DNA of 64,000 nucleotides from the NCBI GenBank assembly GCA_021776115.1, contig JAJFGN010000028.1, positions 124,001-188,000 of the forward strand. The letters run 5' to 3'. Shown here in pieces: positions 16,793-25,049 of this stretch (within the stretch, counting starts at the first letter, position 1; each line of letters opens with the position of its first letter). The position numbers and the translations under genes were made by a program. The notes under the pieces were generated by a model. The model searched no databases. It was not told the DNA's origin and saw nothing but the letters and a program-made list of their open reading frames with translations. The DNA is from Kiloniellaceae bacterium. Lineage in GTDB: Bacteria; Pseudomonadota; Alphaproteobacteria; Kiloniellales; J153.

Positions 16793-18331
16793 CTACTTGG
16801 CAAACATCTTGAAGAAGGGATCCTCACCCGGAATATATTGTTTGTATTCCTTGTGTTTCACTAGGTTGACCCCGACGCGCTGGAGCCACCATGGCTGAAT
16901 ACTCGGCCACTCGCGCACGAAGCTGACATTGTGGTTCGCATCCGCGGTCGCGAGGCGGATGTAGTGCGAGCAATGATGCGTTGAGGGTTCGAGGAATACG
17001 GCCCCCTCCGGCGCCTCGATACTGAGTCCGGACTCTAGAGCCTTTTTCACCACCTCCTGGTCTGTCGTGCCGGCAAGCCGTGCCGCCAGGGCATAGAGAT
17101 GGATCGAGAAATAGGTGTTCTGCGCCATCTGGCCGATATAGGGATCGTTGGGGAACATCTCGTACCACCGCTTGACGAAAGCCCTGTTCCGAGCCGTCGG
17201 AATTTCCTCGATGTAGTTGACGCAGTTGTACATGCGGTTCAGGGACGGCGGCTTGAACCGGCGATGCTCGTAGCCCTGGGCCATGTTGACCGTCGAGGCC
17301 ATCGGATATTCCAATCCGGCAGCCGCCGCCTGGGGATAATAGTTCGACTGATTCGATCCGACTAAAAGCGTGAAGACCCAATCGGGCTTCGCCGCCTGAA
17401 CACGTGCGATCGAGGTGGTGAAGTCCGAGACGCTGAGCGGCACAAACTCTTCCTCAATGATCTCACCGCCGACGAGCGGCGCGAAGGCCTTGGTCCAAGC
17501 CGCGGTCAACTGACCGAAGTTATAATCGGCCGCGATGGTATACACCCGCGGGCCGAACTTCTGAATCATATAGTCGACCACCGGTATGACCTGCTGCTCG
17601 ACGATCGCACCGGTGCAGAAGGTGTTGGAATCGGCGACGCCGCCCTCATACTGATTGGTGTAGATATAAAGCTGCTTGTGCTGATCGACGATCGGGCGGA
17701 TCGCTTCTCTCTCGGCGCTGGTAAAGCCCGCGACCAGACAGTCCACCTTGTCCTCCTGGATCAACCGCCGGGTCAGCTGTTGCCAGATGTTGTTGTTGGA
17801 CTGTCCGTCCGGCCCGATCAGTTCTACTTCTCGGCCGAGCAAGCCGGATTCTCCAGAGTCTACAAGCACATCGTCGTCCTCGACGAAGGCCATGCCTGCG
17901 CCCGTCAAGGCGCCACCGTCGTTTACGTACTTCAGATCCTTGTCGCCGGCTCCCATCACCGGCGGCGCGACCGCGAACTTGGCCATCGAGCCAAGCCCAC
18001 CGGAACCGACAGGCCCGCCTTTGAGGGTCTTTCCTTCGTTGATCTCTTTAACCGCAAGCTGAGCGGCATGATATTTTTGCACGCCGTACACGGCGAGATT
18101 GCCGGACAAGTCCTCGATGTGCCCGATCTTGACCGGATCGCCGGCGGCGCGAGCCACCTTCAATCCCGGCACCACCATAGGCGCGGCGAGCGCGACGGCA
18201 GCGGCACCGCTGCTTTGGATGAAGGTCCGCCGTTTGATTTTCGGGCCAAGACTCGAGGCCCGGTCCTGGGCATTGGCGGTGTCCGCACTATCTTCGATAT
18301 CGGTTTTCTTTTTGTCCTTACTCTCTGACAT
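16793..18331 (-). CDS. Tat-exported amide/urea-type substrate-binding protein (FmdD/UrtA-like)
   Basis: 512 aa. A hydrophilic N-terminus precedes a twin-arginine signal (KRRTFIQSSGAAAVALAAP, residues ~33-52), then a type-I binding-protein fold (PVKIGHIEDLSGNLAVYG ... LLGREVELIGPDGQSNN). It is longer than typical UrtA because of an insertion near residues 100-150 rich in Gly/Asp. ATG 18331 has GGGGAGGAAG upstream. As first structural gene behind the leader terminator, its expression should depend on AmiR-like antitermination. Inferred cargo is short-chain amides, given the formamidase at the operon end. Confidence 0.88.
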   Translation of the reverse strand: MSESKDKKKTDIEDSADTANAQDRASSLGPKIKRRTFIQSSGAAAVALAAPMVVPGLKVARAAGDPVKIGHIEDLSGNLAVYGVQKYHAAQLAVKEINEGKTLKGGPVGSGGLGSMAKFAVAPPVMGAGDKDLKYVNDGGALTGAGMAFVEDDDVLVDSGESGLLGREVELIGPDGQSNNNIWQQLTRRLIQEDKVDCLVAGFTSAEREAIRPIVDQHKQLYIYTNQYEGGVADSNTFCTGAIVEQQVIPVVDYMIQKFGPRVYTIAADYNFGQLTAAWTKAFAPLVGGEIIEEEFVPLSVSDFTTSIARVQAAKPDWVFTLLVGSNQSNYYPQAAAAGLEYPMASTVNMAQGYEHRRFKPPSLNRMYNCVNYIEEIPTARNRAFVKRWYEMFPNDPYIGQMAQNTYFSIHLYALAARLAGTTDQEVVKKALESGLSIEAPEGAVFLEPSTHHCSHYIRLATADANHNVSFVREWPSIQPWWLQRVGVNLVKHKEYKQYIPGEDPFFKMFAK

Positions 18332-18372
18332 TACTTCCTCCCCGGTTATGTTCAGGGCTGTGCACCAAACAA

Positions 18373-18403
18373 AAAAGGCCCCGCGCTGATCGCGCAGAGC
18401 CCC
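18373..18403 (-). terminator. Leader intrinsic terminator before the amide operon
   Basis: On the minus strand a 10-bp stem GGCTCTGCGC/GCGCGGGGCC (two G-U pairs, loop GATCA) is followed at once by six T. It lies 42 bp upstream of the binding-protein start, between amiR-like and the operon, which is the position of a regulated leader terminator. Confidence 0.85.
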
Positions 18404-18412
18404 GGTGCTCAG
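18399..18412 (-). promoter_or_regulatory. Putative ANTAR antiterminator hairpin overlapping the leader terminator
   Basis: Minus-strand hairpin GAGC-ACCGGG-GCTC. The hexanucleotide loop has A at position 1 and G at position 4, the signature recognised by ANTAR-domain antiterminators. Its 3' arm uses bases of the terminator's 5' arm, so the two structures exclude each other. The usual second hairpin upstream is not convincing here: a CGGCC/GGCCG stem is present but has the wrong loop. The AmiR-like ANTAR protein is encoded immediately upstream. Confidence 0.6.
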
Positions 18413-18601
18413 TCGGCCAAAGGGCCGTTATGTGTCACACGCCCATGGCGCGACAATGCAAGTCGTCACATTATGCCGTCACCAAATGCGCGATTTATGC
18501 TCGCTGGAATGGGCCTACAAGTCAATATGGAAAACGTCGTGCAGATTCTTCTGAACTTCCGTTTCGGAACATCCCGCCTTGATGCACGAAGTCGGGTGCG
18601 T

Positions 18602-19240
18602 TCAAACGGCTGTTTTTCTATTTCTCGCCCTGTTTCGCGCTAACCCCTGCTCTACCGCCTTCATGTAGCCGTCGGGGTCGCTTATTAACGAGAAGGCAAA
18701 AGCCTCGATCACAAGGTTTGCCGACATGCTTGCACTTCTGACTGCGGCAAAGGCTTCGTCATCGTCAATCCCGAAGCGGCGCATCACCAGAAGTATGGCC
18801 TTTGTAAGCAAGGGGCGGGCCCTTATCTGCTCATGCTGAAAGGCTACTCTTTCTTCCAGTTCGCGCTGGCGCTTTTGACTATGATAGGCGAACACCAGTG
18901 CTTTAAAAATTCCCTCCCGGCGTATCGGTTTATTCAGCATGGCGCTTGGGTTCACGGCAAGCATGGCTTCAAGCCGTCCCGGCGCTTCCGTGCCGGTGAT
19001 GGCGATTAGAGGTCGCGATCCAAAAGCGCGCACCTCCTCCGTCGATGAAGTGGCGCGCCGATCCGCATCGAAGAAGATAACATCGACGTTGTCGGGCATG
19101 ATATCCGGTATGGGCCACGTCGCGTCGCTCTCGATCCCCAAGCGCGCGAGCTGCGCGACCAACACCTCCCTATTCGCGTCGTTCGGGTGCAACACGAGGG
19201 CGCGGTGGCCCCGGAAATTGGGTATACGGGAAGCGATCAT
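18602..19240 (-). CDS. AmiR-like ANTAR-domain transcription antiterminator
   Basis: 212 aa. The N-terminal pseudo-receiver domain (HRALVLHPNDANREVL) is followed by a coiled-coil-like helix (KRQRELEERVAFQHEQIRA, ~120-140) and a C-terminal ANTAR RNA-binding domain (KAILLVMRRFGIDDDEAF, ~147-165). AmiR homologues bind leader RNA and prevent termination; they are held inactive by AmiC until an amide binds AmiC. It is coupled to the amiC-like gene by ATGA. The overlapping terminator/antiterminator at 18373-18412 is the obvious target. Confidence 0.87.
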   Translation of the reverse strand: MIASRIPNFRGHRALVLHPNDANREVLVAQLARLGIESDATWPIPDIMPDNVDVIFFDADRRATSSTEEVRAFGSRPLIAITGTEAPGRLEAMLAVNPSAMLNKPIRREGIFKALVFAYHSQKRQRELEERVAFQHEQIRARPLLTKAILLVMRRFGIDDDEAFAAVRSASMSANLVIEAFAFSLISDPDGYMKAVEQGLARNRARNRKTAV

Positions 19241-20457
19241 TTGACCAATCTCAGTCGGCTTCTAAGCGCCGGTATTTCCCTTCCAACCTGGCTGGATCCA
19301 TCCCCTTCGCCATCCGCTACCGGATCGAGCCAAACCAGATAAGGGTCGGGTTTTACCGGTTCGGGCGCCAAGGCGAAGATCTCGAATTGGCGGTCGTCCA
19401 GCGCCCGGGCCAGACGCGGTGTCAGATAACAGTGAGCATTGTCGGCATCGATCGTCACCCGTCCTTGCGGGGCATCGATACCACTGCCCAAGGCGGCATG
19501 ACGAATGGCATCAATGCCCGTAGTCCCCGCCCTTTGGATCGCATTTGCCAGCAAAAGAACCGAAATGTAGGACGCCTCGGCGTCCGCACAGGTTGTCGTT
19601 TGGGCGCCGAAGCGGGCTTGGTAGCTAGCAATGAACCCGTCGTTGCGCTCGGATTCGATGCTTTGGAAATAGACGCTCGATGCGATGAGCCCAGGGCTTG
19701 CAGTCGGCCCTATGCGCAACAGCTCCGGCTCCGATAGACTGCAGTCGGTAATCGGCACGCGGTTTGCCTGAAACGCTGAATTCTTCTCGCCCAGCTCTTG
19801 GTAGGCCCTGACAAAAGCGTAGCGAGAATCTCCGATCAGGGTACTGTAAATAAAATCCGGGCGATGGCGCACGATATCGGCGATCAAATGATCGACATCC
19901 TGCGAGCCCACCGGAATGTATCTTTCCGAGACGACGTCGCCGCCGTTCGCTGTCAGAATCTCTCTCAGAATTCGGTTGTTTTCCCAGGCCCAGATGTAAT
20001 TCGACCCGACGCAGAAGGCGCGTTTTCCATATGCCTTCATCATGAACTTGGTCAAGGGAATGATGTGCTGGTTGGGCGCTGCCCCTGTGTAGATGACGTT
20101 GCTGCTGGTCTCGAAACCCTCATAGTGCGAGGGGTACCAAAGGAGGCCATCATATTTCTCGAAACAAGGGATAACCTCTTTACGGCTACTGGAGGTGTAG
20201 CATCCGACTATGTGACGGACCTGGTCGTGCTTCAGCATGTGTTCGCAAGCGACGCGGTAATCGGCCACCTTTCCGGCAGGATCGACGAATTTGGGCTCTA
20301 GGGCAAAATCGTATGCTTTGCCCGAATTGACTTCATCGATCGCGAGGAGCGCGCCGTTCAACATGGCGCTCGACACGGCGCTATAGGGTCCGGTGACCGA
20401 AAACACCAAACCCACCGGAATCTTTTCCAGCACTCCTCGACCCACCCTTACTAGCAC
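19237..20457 (-). CDS. AmiC-like cytoplasmic amide sensor (negative regulator)
   Basis: 406 aa type-I binding-protein fold without a signal peptide (IPVGLVFSVTGPYSAVSS ... GLLWYPSHYEGFETSSNVIYTGA). Lack of a leader, adjacency and ATGA coupling to an ANTAR protein identify an AmiC-type sensor rather than an ABC receptor. It would sequester AmiR until an amide ligand binds. The start is uncertain: GTG codons at 20457, 20445 and 20433 are possible, none with a clear ribosome site. Confidence 0.85.
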   Translation of the reverse strand: MLVRVGRGVLEKIPVGLVFSVTGPYSAVSSAMLNGALLAIDEVNSGKAYDFALEPKFVDPAGKVADYRVACEHMLKHDQVRHIVGCYTSSSRKEVIPCFEKYDGLLWYPSHYEGFETSSNVIYTGAAPNQHIIPLTKFMMKAYGKRAFCVGSNYIWAWENNRILREILTANGGDVVSERYIPVGSQDVDHLIADIVRHRPDFIYSTLIGDSRYAFVRAYQELGEKNSAFQANRVPITDCSLSEPELLRIGPTASPGLIASSVYFQSIESERNDGFIASYQARFGAQTTTCADAEASYISVLLLANAIQRAGTTGIDAIRHAALGSGIDAPQGRVTIDADNAHCYLTPRLARALDDRQFEIFALAPEPVKPDPYLVWLDPVADGEGDGSSQVGREIPALRSRLRLVK

Positions 20458-20556
20458 GCCGCCGTAAAACTAGCGCAGTTTATTGGTTAGTATTACATTT
20501 AATGGTGCTGTCCGTCCAATGCGGACTAGTCTCCGATAGGCAGGGAGATGCTAGGT

Positions 20557-21252
20557 TCATGCGGCGAGTTCACGCCATTCCGCCAGCGCAGCGGAGCGGT
20601 TTTTCTTGAAGTCGTCGCGGCGGGTGAGGTGGCGGTCAAGGTTGAAGTGGTTGTGGATCGAGGCGTGGACGGCGGCGAACTTCTGCAGGGTCTTGGTGTC
20701 CCTGAATTTCGCCATCGCCCCTTCCCGTCTTCGGAACGGCTGATGTGAGTTTTCGGCTCGATTGTTGAGCCAGCGTCCGCACGCCTGACCCTCCATATTT
20801 CCAATCACATTCACCGCCGCTCGATACGACCGAAGACGGTCGGTGACGATCCTTCACGGTCGGCCATAGCATTTCATCGCACGCTTGATAAACTTGAGCG
20901 CAGCCTTGCGATCCTGGCGTTTCGTGGCAAAAACATCGAGCACTTCGCCTTCGTGATCAGCGGCCCGCAACAGGTAACGTGTCTCTCCATTGATCCGAAC
21001 AAAAACCTCGTCCAGGTGCCAGCGCCATTGGAAATAGGTCCGGTGCCCAACGCGTCGCTTTCTGATCTCCGGCGCAAACATCGGACCGAAACGGTTCCAC
21101 CAAAACCGCACCGTCTCGTGACAGATGTCGATGCCGCGCTCGAACAGTAGGTCCTCGACCTGACGGAGCGTCAGCGGATAACGGATGTGCATCATTACCG
21201 TGAGGCGGATCACTTCAGGGGAACTATTGAAATAGCGAAAGGAATTTTCCAT
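20557..21252 (-). pseudogene. IS6-family transposase, interrupted by one in-frame TGA
   Basis: Codons from ATG 21252 encode the IS6 N-terminus (MENSFRYFNSSPEVIRL), first catalytic Asp (D81 in WHLDEVFVRING) and KCYGRP. A TGA at 20854-20856 follows, and the same frame then continues with IVTDRLRSYRAA (second Asp) and RWLNNRAENSHQPFRRRE down to 20557. Only the nonsense codon breaks an otherwise full-length gene (~231 codons), so this copy is much younger than the one at 3269-3982. Terminal repeats were not recognised. Confidence 0.88.
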
Positions 21253-21696
21253 CCGCTGAGGCTAGGGACTGCTACTGCCTTCCTCAACCCGAATTGCTCT
21301 GACATTACCAGTTTTTATGCGATATCAATGACTTGCTGGCGGTGCAGGTAGTCTCGAGCGAACCGGTCTCCACCCAAATTCCCTGTTAAACAGGGAAAAA
21401 AACAGGGAAATTTCGCAAATATGGCCCATGAAGCGCCAATTAATATGGTCTAAGCCGCTATGTTTCCTAACTTTTTCCGCCAAATTCCCTAAACGGAATA
21501 ACAGGGAATTTCTTGAGCCAAACAGGGTATTTTCTCGCGATAACAGGGAAACGCATCTGCGGATCAGGGAACGTTTCAACAACCGTGCAGCAGGTTCAAA
21601 TCCCGGGCTCGCAACCGACGATATCAGCAGGGCCTTTTCCAAGCAGCGGCATGATGGTCCAAAGACATATAGGGTGGCTTTTCCTCATAGAGATCG
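21253..21696. other. Non-coding stretch with AACAGGGAA repeats
   Basis: No convincing gene. Copies of AACAGGGAA occur at 21389, 21401, 21500, 21521 (AACAGGGTA) and 21542, with a degenerate one near 21561 and inverted copies (TTCCCTGTT at 21379; AATTCCCTA near 21483). The first pair forms an almost perfect 19-bp palindrome (21379-21397). The unit spacing is irregular, so this is neither a CRISPR array nor a regular tandem repeat. Base composition is more AT-rich than neighbouring genes. Confidence 0.6.
21588..21618 (+). other. tRNA 3'-end-like fragment
   Basis: The stretch contains a canonical T-loop sequence GGTTCAAATCC followed by GGGCTCGCAACC, resembling the acceptor end of an initiator-type tRNA. 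The T-stem does not pair and nothing upstream forms a cloverleaf, so at most it is a short integration scar. Confidence 0.3.
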
Positions 21697-21900
21697 AGGG
21701 CGCGCAAGCACCGGAAATTGCGGTGTTATATTGAGCCATAGTATCTCGAACCTGAGCGAGGTTATGGATAGACGCGCTTCCTTGTTGATCGACTCCAAGA
21801 TTACGCGATAGAAACATCTCGGCAAAATTTCGTTAATATAATTCTGAATTTTTCTTTATATAACAAATAGATAGACGTATTTGCACTACAGAAAAATACA
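21696..21900 (+). repeat. Dispersed repeat, copy A (most diverged)
   Basis: Shares CCGGAAATTGCGGTGT, then TTGAGCCATAGTATC, a GATAGAAACATC-like block and TATATAACAnATAG with copies B and C, in the same order and spacing: the two anchors are 146 bp apart here and 148 bp in B and C. The first ~15 bp of the unit are diverged. It lies directly before the M20-dipeptide module. Confidence 0.6.
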
Positions 21901-21962
21901 ACAACACCTATTGAGCACTGGCGAAAAACACAGATTGCCCCACCTTCGACGTACTCAACGGA

Positions 21963-23240
21963 CTATCCCCGACACGGTGCTGAGGTCAGATTCATGGCTG
22001 TGTGCAACAATACATTTGCACCCAGAGCGATATCGTTCCAATCCGTACGCTCCTGCGGGGCGTGACTGATGCCCCCAACGCTGGGGACGAAAATCATTCC
22101 GGCGCGCGTGTGCGCGGCCATCACTTGGGTGTCGTGACCGGCGCCACTGGGCATAACCATCGTTTCAATGCCGAGTTGCCCGGCCGCCCGGTGAAATGCC
22201 GCAATGATGTCAGGATGGCAGGGCTGAGAGCGGAGCCAACTGATCTCTTCGATACTGCTGGCAACGCCGTGGGCGTTACCCGCCGTTTCAACACCGGATC
22301 GGCAGGCCACGCGCAGGCGTTCCATGACGGCGTTGTCCAGATCCTTGCCGACTAACGAGAATTCGACCAAACCCGGCACCGTGTGGGCAAAGCCGGGTTC
22401 CATTGTCACCTTGCCGATGGTGAGACGGCTGTGCCCACCGCCCGCCTTGTCAATGATATCCGGGATGGTATGGGCGAAATCGGCAAGCGCTAGAAAGGCA
22501 TCGTTGCGCATCTCCATGGGGGTGGTTCCGGCATGATTTGCCTGTCCCTTGAGCGTAACGGACCAATGAAACACGCCAGAGATGCCCTCAACGATGCCCA
22601 CCGGGATTTGCTTACGATCCAACACAGGGCCTTGTTCGATGTGCAGTTCTAAAAACGCACGGATCGAATCGGTTGGGCGACCCAGACGAAGGGTGTCCTC
22701 GGGACTAAGCCCCTGCGCGCGCATGCAGTCCACCAAGGCGATGCCCGTATCATCCTTGGCAGCATAAAGCCAATCTGCATCGACCTGGCCAGTCAAAGCT
22801 TGCGATCCAAGCATGCCACCGAAACGGCCCTCTTCTTCGCTGGTGGCGACAACTTCAATCGGGCACGTGGGCGTGAAACCAAAACTCATCATGGTGCGAA
22901 CGCATTCCAACCCCGCGATCACGCCAAGCGTTCCGTCAAGCACCCCGCCCCGAGGCACCGAGTCGAGATGAGAGCCGATCATTACCGCCGGACCGTCACC
23001 AGCCCCCCAGCGGCCAATCACATTTCCCGCGGCATCCATGTGCGGCATTAGGCCGCCCTCCGCCATCCGTCCCATGAGCCAACGCCGCGCATCCATATCC
23101 GCGTCGGAAAAACTAGGCCGATCAACACCGCCGTGTTCCAAGTTCCCGCCGATTTTGGCCAGCGCTTCTAAGTCGGTGCGCAAACGGTCCAGGTCGATTT
23201 CGGCGGTCTCGTGCGTCACGGCTGGGGTCGCGGGTTTCAT
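21963..23240 (-). CDS. M20-family amidohydrolase (allantoate/N-carbamoyl-amino-acid/ureidopropionase type)
   Basis: 425 aa. Binuclear-metal motifs are visible: H91 in GSHLDSVP, D102 in VLDGTLGV, E136-E137 in TSEEEGRF, H200 in LHIEQGP and the C-terminal SGAGHD. The group cleaves N-carbamoyl amino acids, ureidopropionate or allantoate, giving CO2 and ammonia. The precise substrate is not resolvable by eye. It is transcribed divergently from a dipeptide-type ABC importer and shares its operator region, so it probably processes the imported compound. Confidence 0.87.
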   Translation of the reverse strand: MKPATPAVTHETAEIDLDRLRTDLEALAKIGGNLEHGGVDRPSFSDADMDARRWLMGRMAEGGLMPHMDAAGNVIGRWGAGDGPAVMIGSHLDSVPRGGVLDGTLGVIAGLECVRTMMSFGFTPTCPIEVVATSEEEGRFGGMLGSQALTGQVDADWLYAAKDDTGIALVDCMRAQGLSPEDTLRLGRPTDSIRAFLELHIEQGPVLDRKQIPVGIVEGISGVFHWSVTLKGQANHAGTTPMEMRNDAFLALADFAHTIPDIIDKAGGGHSRLTIGKVTMEPGFAHTVPGLVEFSLVGKDLDNAVMERLRVACRSGVETAGNAHGVASSIEEISWLRSQPCHPDIIAAFHRAAGQLGIETMVMPSGAGHDTQVMAAHTRAGMIFVPSVGGISHAPQERTDWNDIALGANVLLHTAMNLTSAPCRG

Positions 23241-23286
23241 ATTTACTCGATTCAGACTCTGTTCAAGCGTGGGCGGTTTTGTTATT

Positions 23287-23329
23287 TTATCATGATTATT
23301 TTATGGATTACACTTAATTATCATGATAA
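23287..23329. promoter_or_regulatory. Twin ATCATGAT palindromic operators in the divergent promoter
   Basis: TTATCATGATTA (23287-23298) and the perfect palindrome TTATCATGATAA (23318-23329) lie 31 bp apart centre to centre, about three helical turns. They sit in AT-rich DNA between the M20 gene and the binding-protein gene. The GntR/FCD regulator at 28884-29657, last gene of the plus-strand operon, is the natural candidate to bind them. Confidence 0.6.
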
Positions 23330-23396
23330 ATTAGTCAACATCGGTCGTCATCTGAGCGCCGAGCGAATTAGAATCGATGACAGAGGAGAGCATTCC

Positions 23397-24977
23397 ATGA
23401 AATGCCTGTTGAGTAAGGCGAAGCACTTTTCCGCTGCAGCCCTGGCAGTACTGGCGCTTACATTCGCCGCAAATCAGAGCTTGGCGCAAACACCGCCGAA
23501 CGTCTTGGTGGTCGGGCAAATCGCCGAGCCGAAATCGCTTGATCCGCAAGCTGTTACGGCGGTGAACGACTTCCGCATCTTGATGAACGTATACGACGGA
23601 CTAGTGCGCTATAAGAACGGCACACTGGAAGTTGAGCCGGCACTGGCCAAGTCCTGGACCATCAGTGACGATGGCACGGTCTATTCATTCAAGCTGCGCG
23701 ACGGCATCAAATTCCATGATGGGACAAAGCTGACGGCCGAAGCGGTAAAGTTCAACTTCGACCGGATGCTGGACGACAAACACCCGTACTACGACACCGG
23801 GCCGTTCCCGCTATCGTTCTTCTTCAGCGCCGTGGACACGGTTACGGCCAAGGATGAGCTGACGGTGGAATTCAAGCTCAAGGAGCCGTATGCGCCCTTC
23901 CTGTCCAACTTGGCGTACCCGACCGGCCTCATCGTTTCCCCTTCGGCTGTGAAAAAACACGGCAAGGAATTTGGCCGCAACCCATCCGGCACCGGTGCGT
24001 TCAAGTTTGCCGAGTGGGAGAGTAACGCCAAGCTCGTGGTGACGCGCAACGATGACTACTGGGACGGAGCGCCCGAGTTGGAAGCGGTTGTGTTCCGGCC
24101 GATCACCGACGGCAACACTCGGGTCGCGGAAATGCTGTCCGGCGGCATCGACATGATGGTTGAGGTTCCCCCCGACAGCGTTGCCTCGTTCAGCGACAAT
24201 GCGGCCTACAAACTTTACGAACAGGCCGGACCGCACGTGTGGTTCCTGATCCTCAACGCCAAGGAAGGCCCGTTCGCCGACAAACGCGTGCGTCAAGCCG
24301 CCAACTACGCCATCGACAAGAAGGCGCTGGTGGAGAACGTCCTCCAAGGCACGGCGGAAGTTGCCGCCGGCCCGACCCCACCGGCATTTTCGTGGGCCTA
24401 TAACAACAACCTGCAGCCGTATCCCTATGACCCGGCAAAGGCCAAAGAGTTGATCAAGGCCGCGGGCGCGGACGGCGCTGAGGTGACTTTCTACGTCACA
24501 GAAGGCGGCTCCGGAATGCTCGACCCCATACCCATGGGCGCGGCCATTCAGGCCGACTTGGCCAAGGTTGGGTTGAACGTCAAGATCGAGACCTATGAGT
24601 GGAACACCTTCCTCGGCAAGGTCAACCCGGGCCTGGAAGGCAAAGCCGATATGGCGGAGATGGCGTGGATGACGAACGATCCCGACACCTTGCCGTACCT
24701 GGCCCTACGCACCGGCGCTTGGCCCGACAAGAAAGGGTTCAACTCGGGTTACTATTCCAATCCGGAAGTCGACAAGCTTCTGGAATCAGCCCGCAGTTCC
24801 ACGGATCAGGCCGAGCGCGCAAAGCTCTATAAGAAGATGCAGGTCATCGTCCAAGAGGACGCACCCTGGGTCTTCGTCGCCAACTGGAAGCAAAACGCCG
24901 TGACCAGCTCGGCAGTCAAAAACTTCGCTCTAGAGCCTTCGTTCTTCCTGATGCTGCACAAAACCGCTAAGCCGTAA
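23397..24977 (+). CDS. Dipeptide/oligopeptide-type periplasmic binding protein (SBP_bac_5)
   Basis: 526 aa with a Sec signal (MKCLLSKAKHFSAAALAVLA..., ending near SLAQ). The mature part has the family hallmarks EPKSLDPQAVTAVND, LAKSWTISDDGTVYSFKLRDG, KFHDG and PSGTGAFKFAEW. ATG 23397 is preceded by GAGGAGAG; an upstream in-frame extension crosses the operator and is rejected. First gene of an ABC importer operon whose neighbour hydrolase suggests N-acylated, N-carbamoylated or ureide-type cargo. Confidence 0.9.
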   Translation: MKCLLSKAKHFSAAALAVLALTFAANQSLAQTPPNVLVVGQIAEPKSLDPQAVTAVNDFRILMNVYDGLVRYKNGTLEVEPALAKSWTISDDGTVYSFKLRDGIKFHDGTKLTAEAVKFNFDRMLDDKHPYYDTGPFPLSFFFSAVDTVTAKDELTVEFKLKEPYAPFLSNLAYPTGLIVSPSAVKKHGKEFGRNPSGTGAFKFAEWESNAKLVVTRNDDYWDGAPELEAVVFRPITDGNTRVAEMLSGGIDMMVEVPPDSVASFSDNAAYKLYEQAGPHVWFLILNAKEGPFADKRVRQAANYAIDKKALVENVLQGTAEVAAGPTPPAFSWAYNNNLQPYPYDPAKAKELIKAAGADGAEVTFYVTEGGSGMLDPIPMGAAIQADLAKVGLNVKIETYEWNTFLGKVNPGLEGKADMAEMAWMTNDPDTLPYLALRTGAWPDKKGFNSGYYSNPEVDKLLESARSSTDQAERAKLYKKMQVIVQEDAPWVFVANWKQNAVTSSAVKNFALEPSFFLMLHKTAKP

Positions 24978-24981
24978 GGCG

Positions 24982-25017
24982 ATGGAGGTCGGGGGTGGAA
25001 ACGCCGCCGACCTCCAT
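24982..25017 (+). terminator. Stem-loop between binding protein and DppB
   Basis: Perfect 11-bp arms ATGGAGGTCGG (24982-24992) and CCGACCTCCAT (25007-25017), loop 14 nt, beginning 5 bp after the binding-protein stop. No U-run. Likely stabilises the upstream message or partially terminates. Confidence 0.6.
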
Positions 25018-25049
25018 CCCACGGTTCACCAATATCTATTGATCGCTTC

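Noticed and set aside
21379-21570. CRISPR-like array
   Set aside because: The repeated unit is only 9 bp, spacing is irregular, copies occur in both orientations and no cas genes are near.
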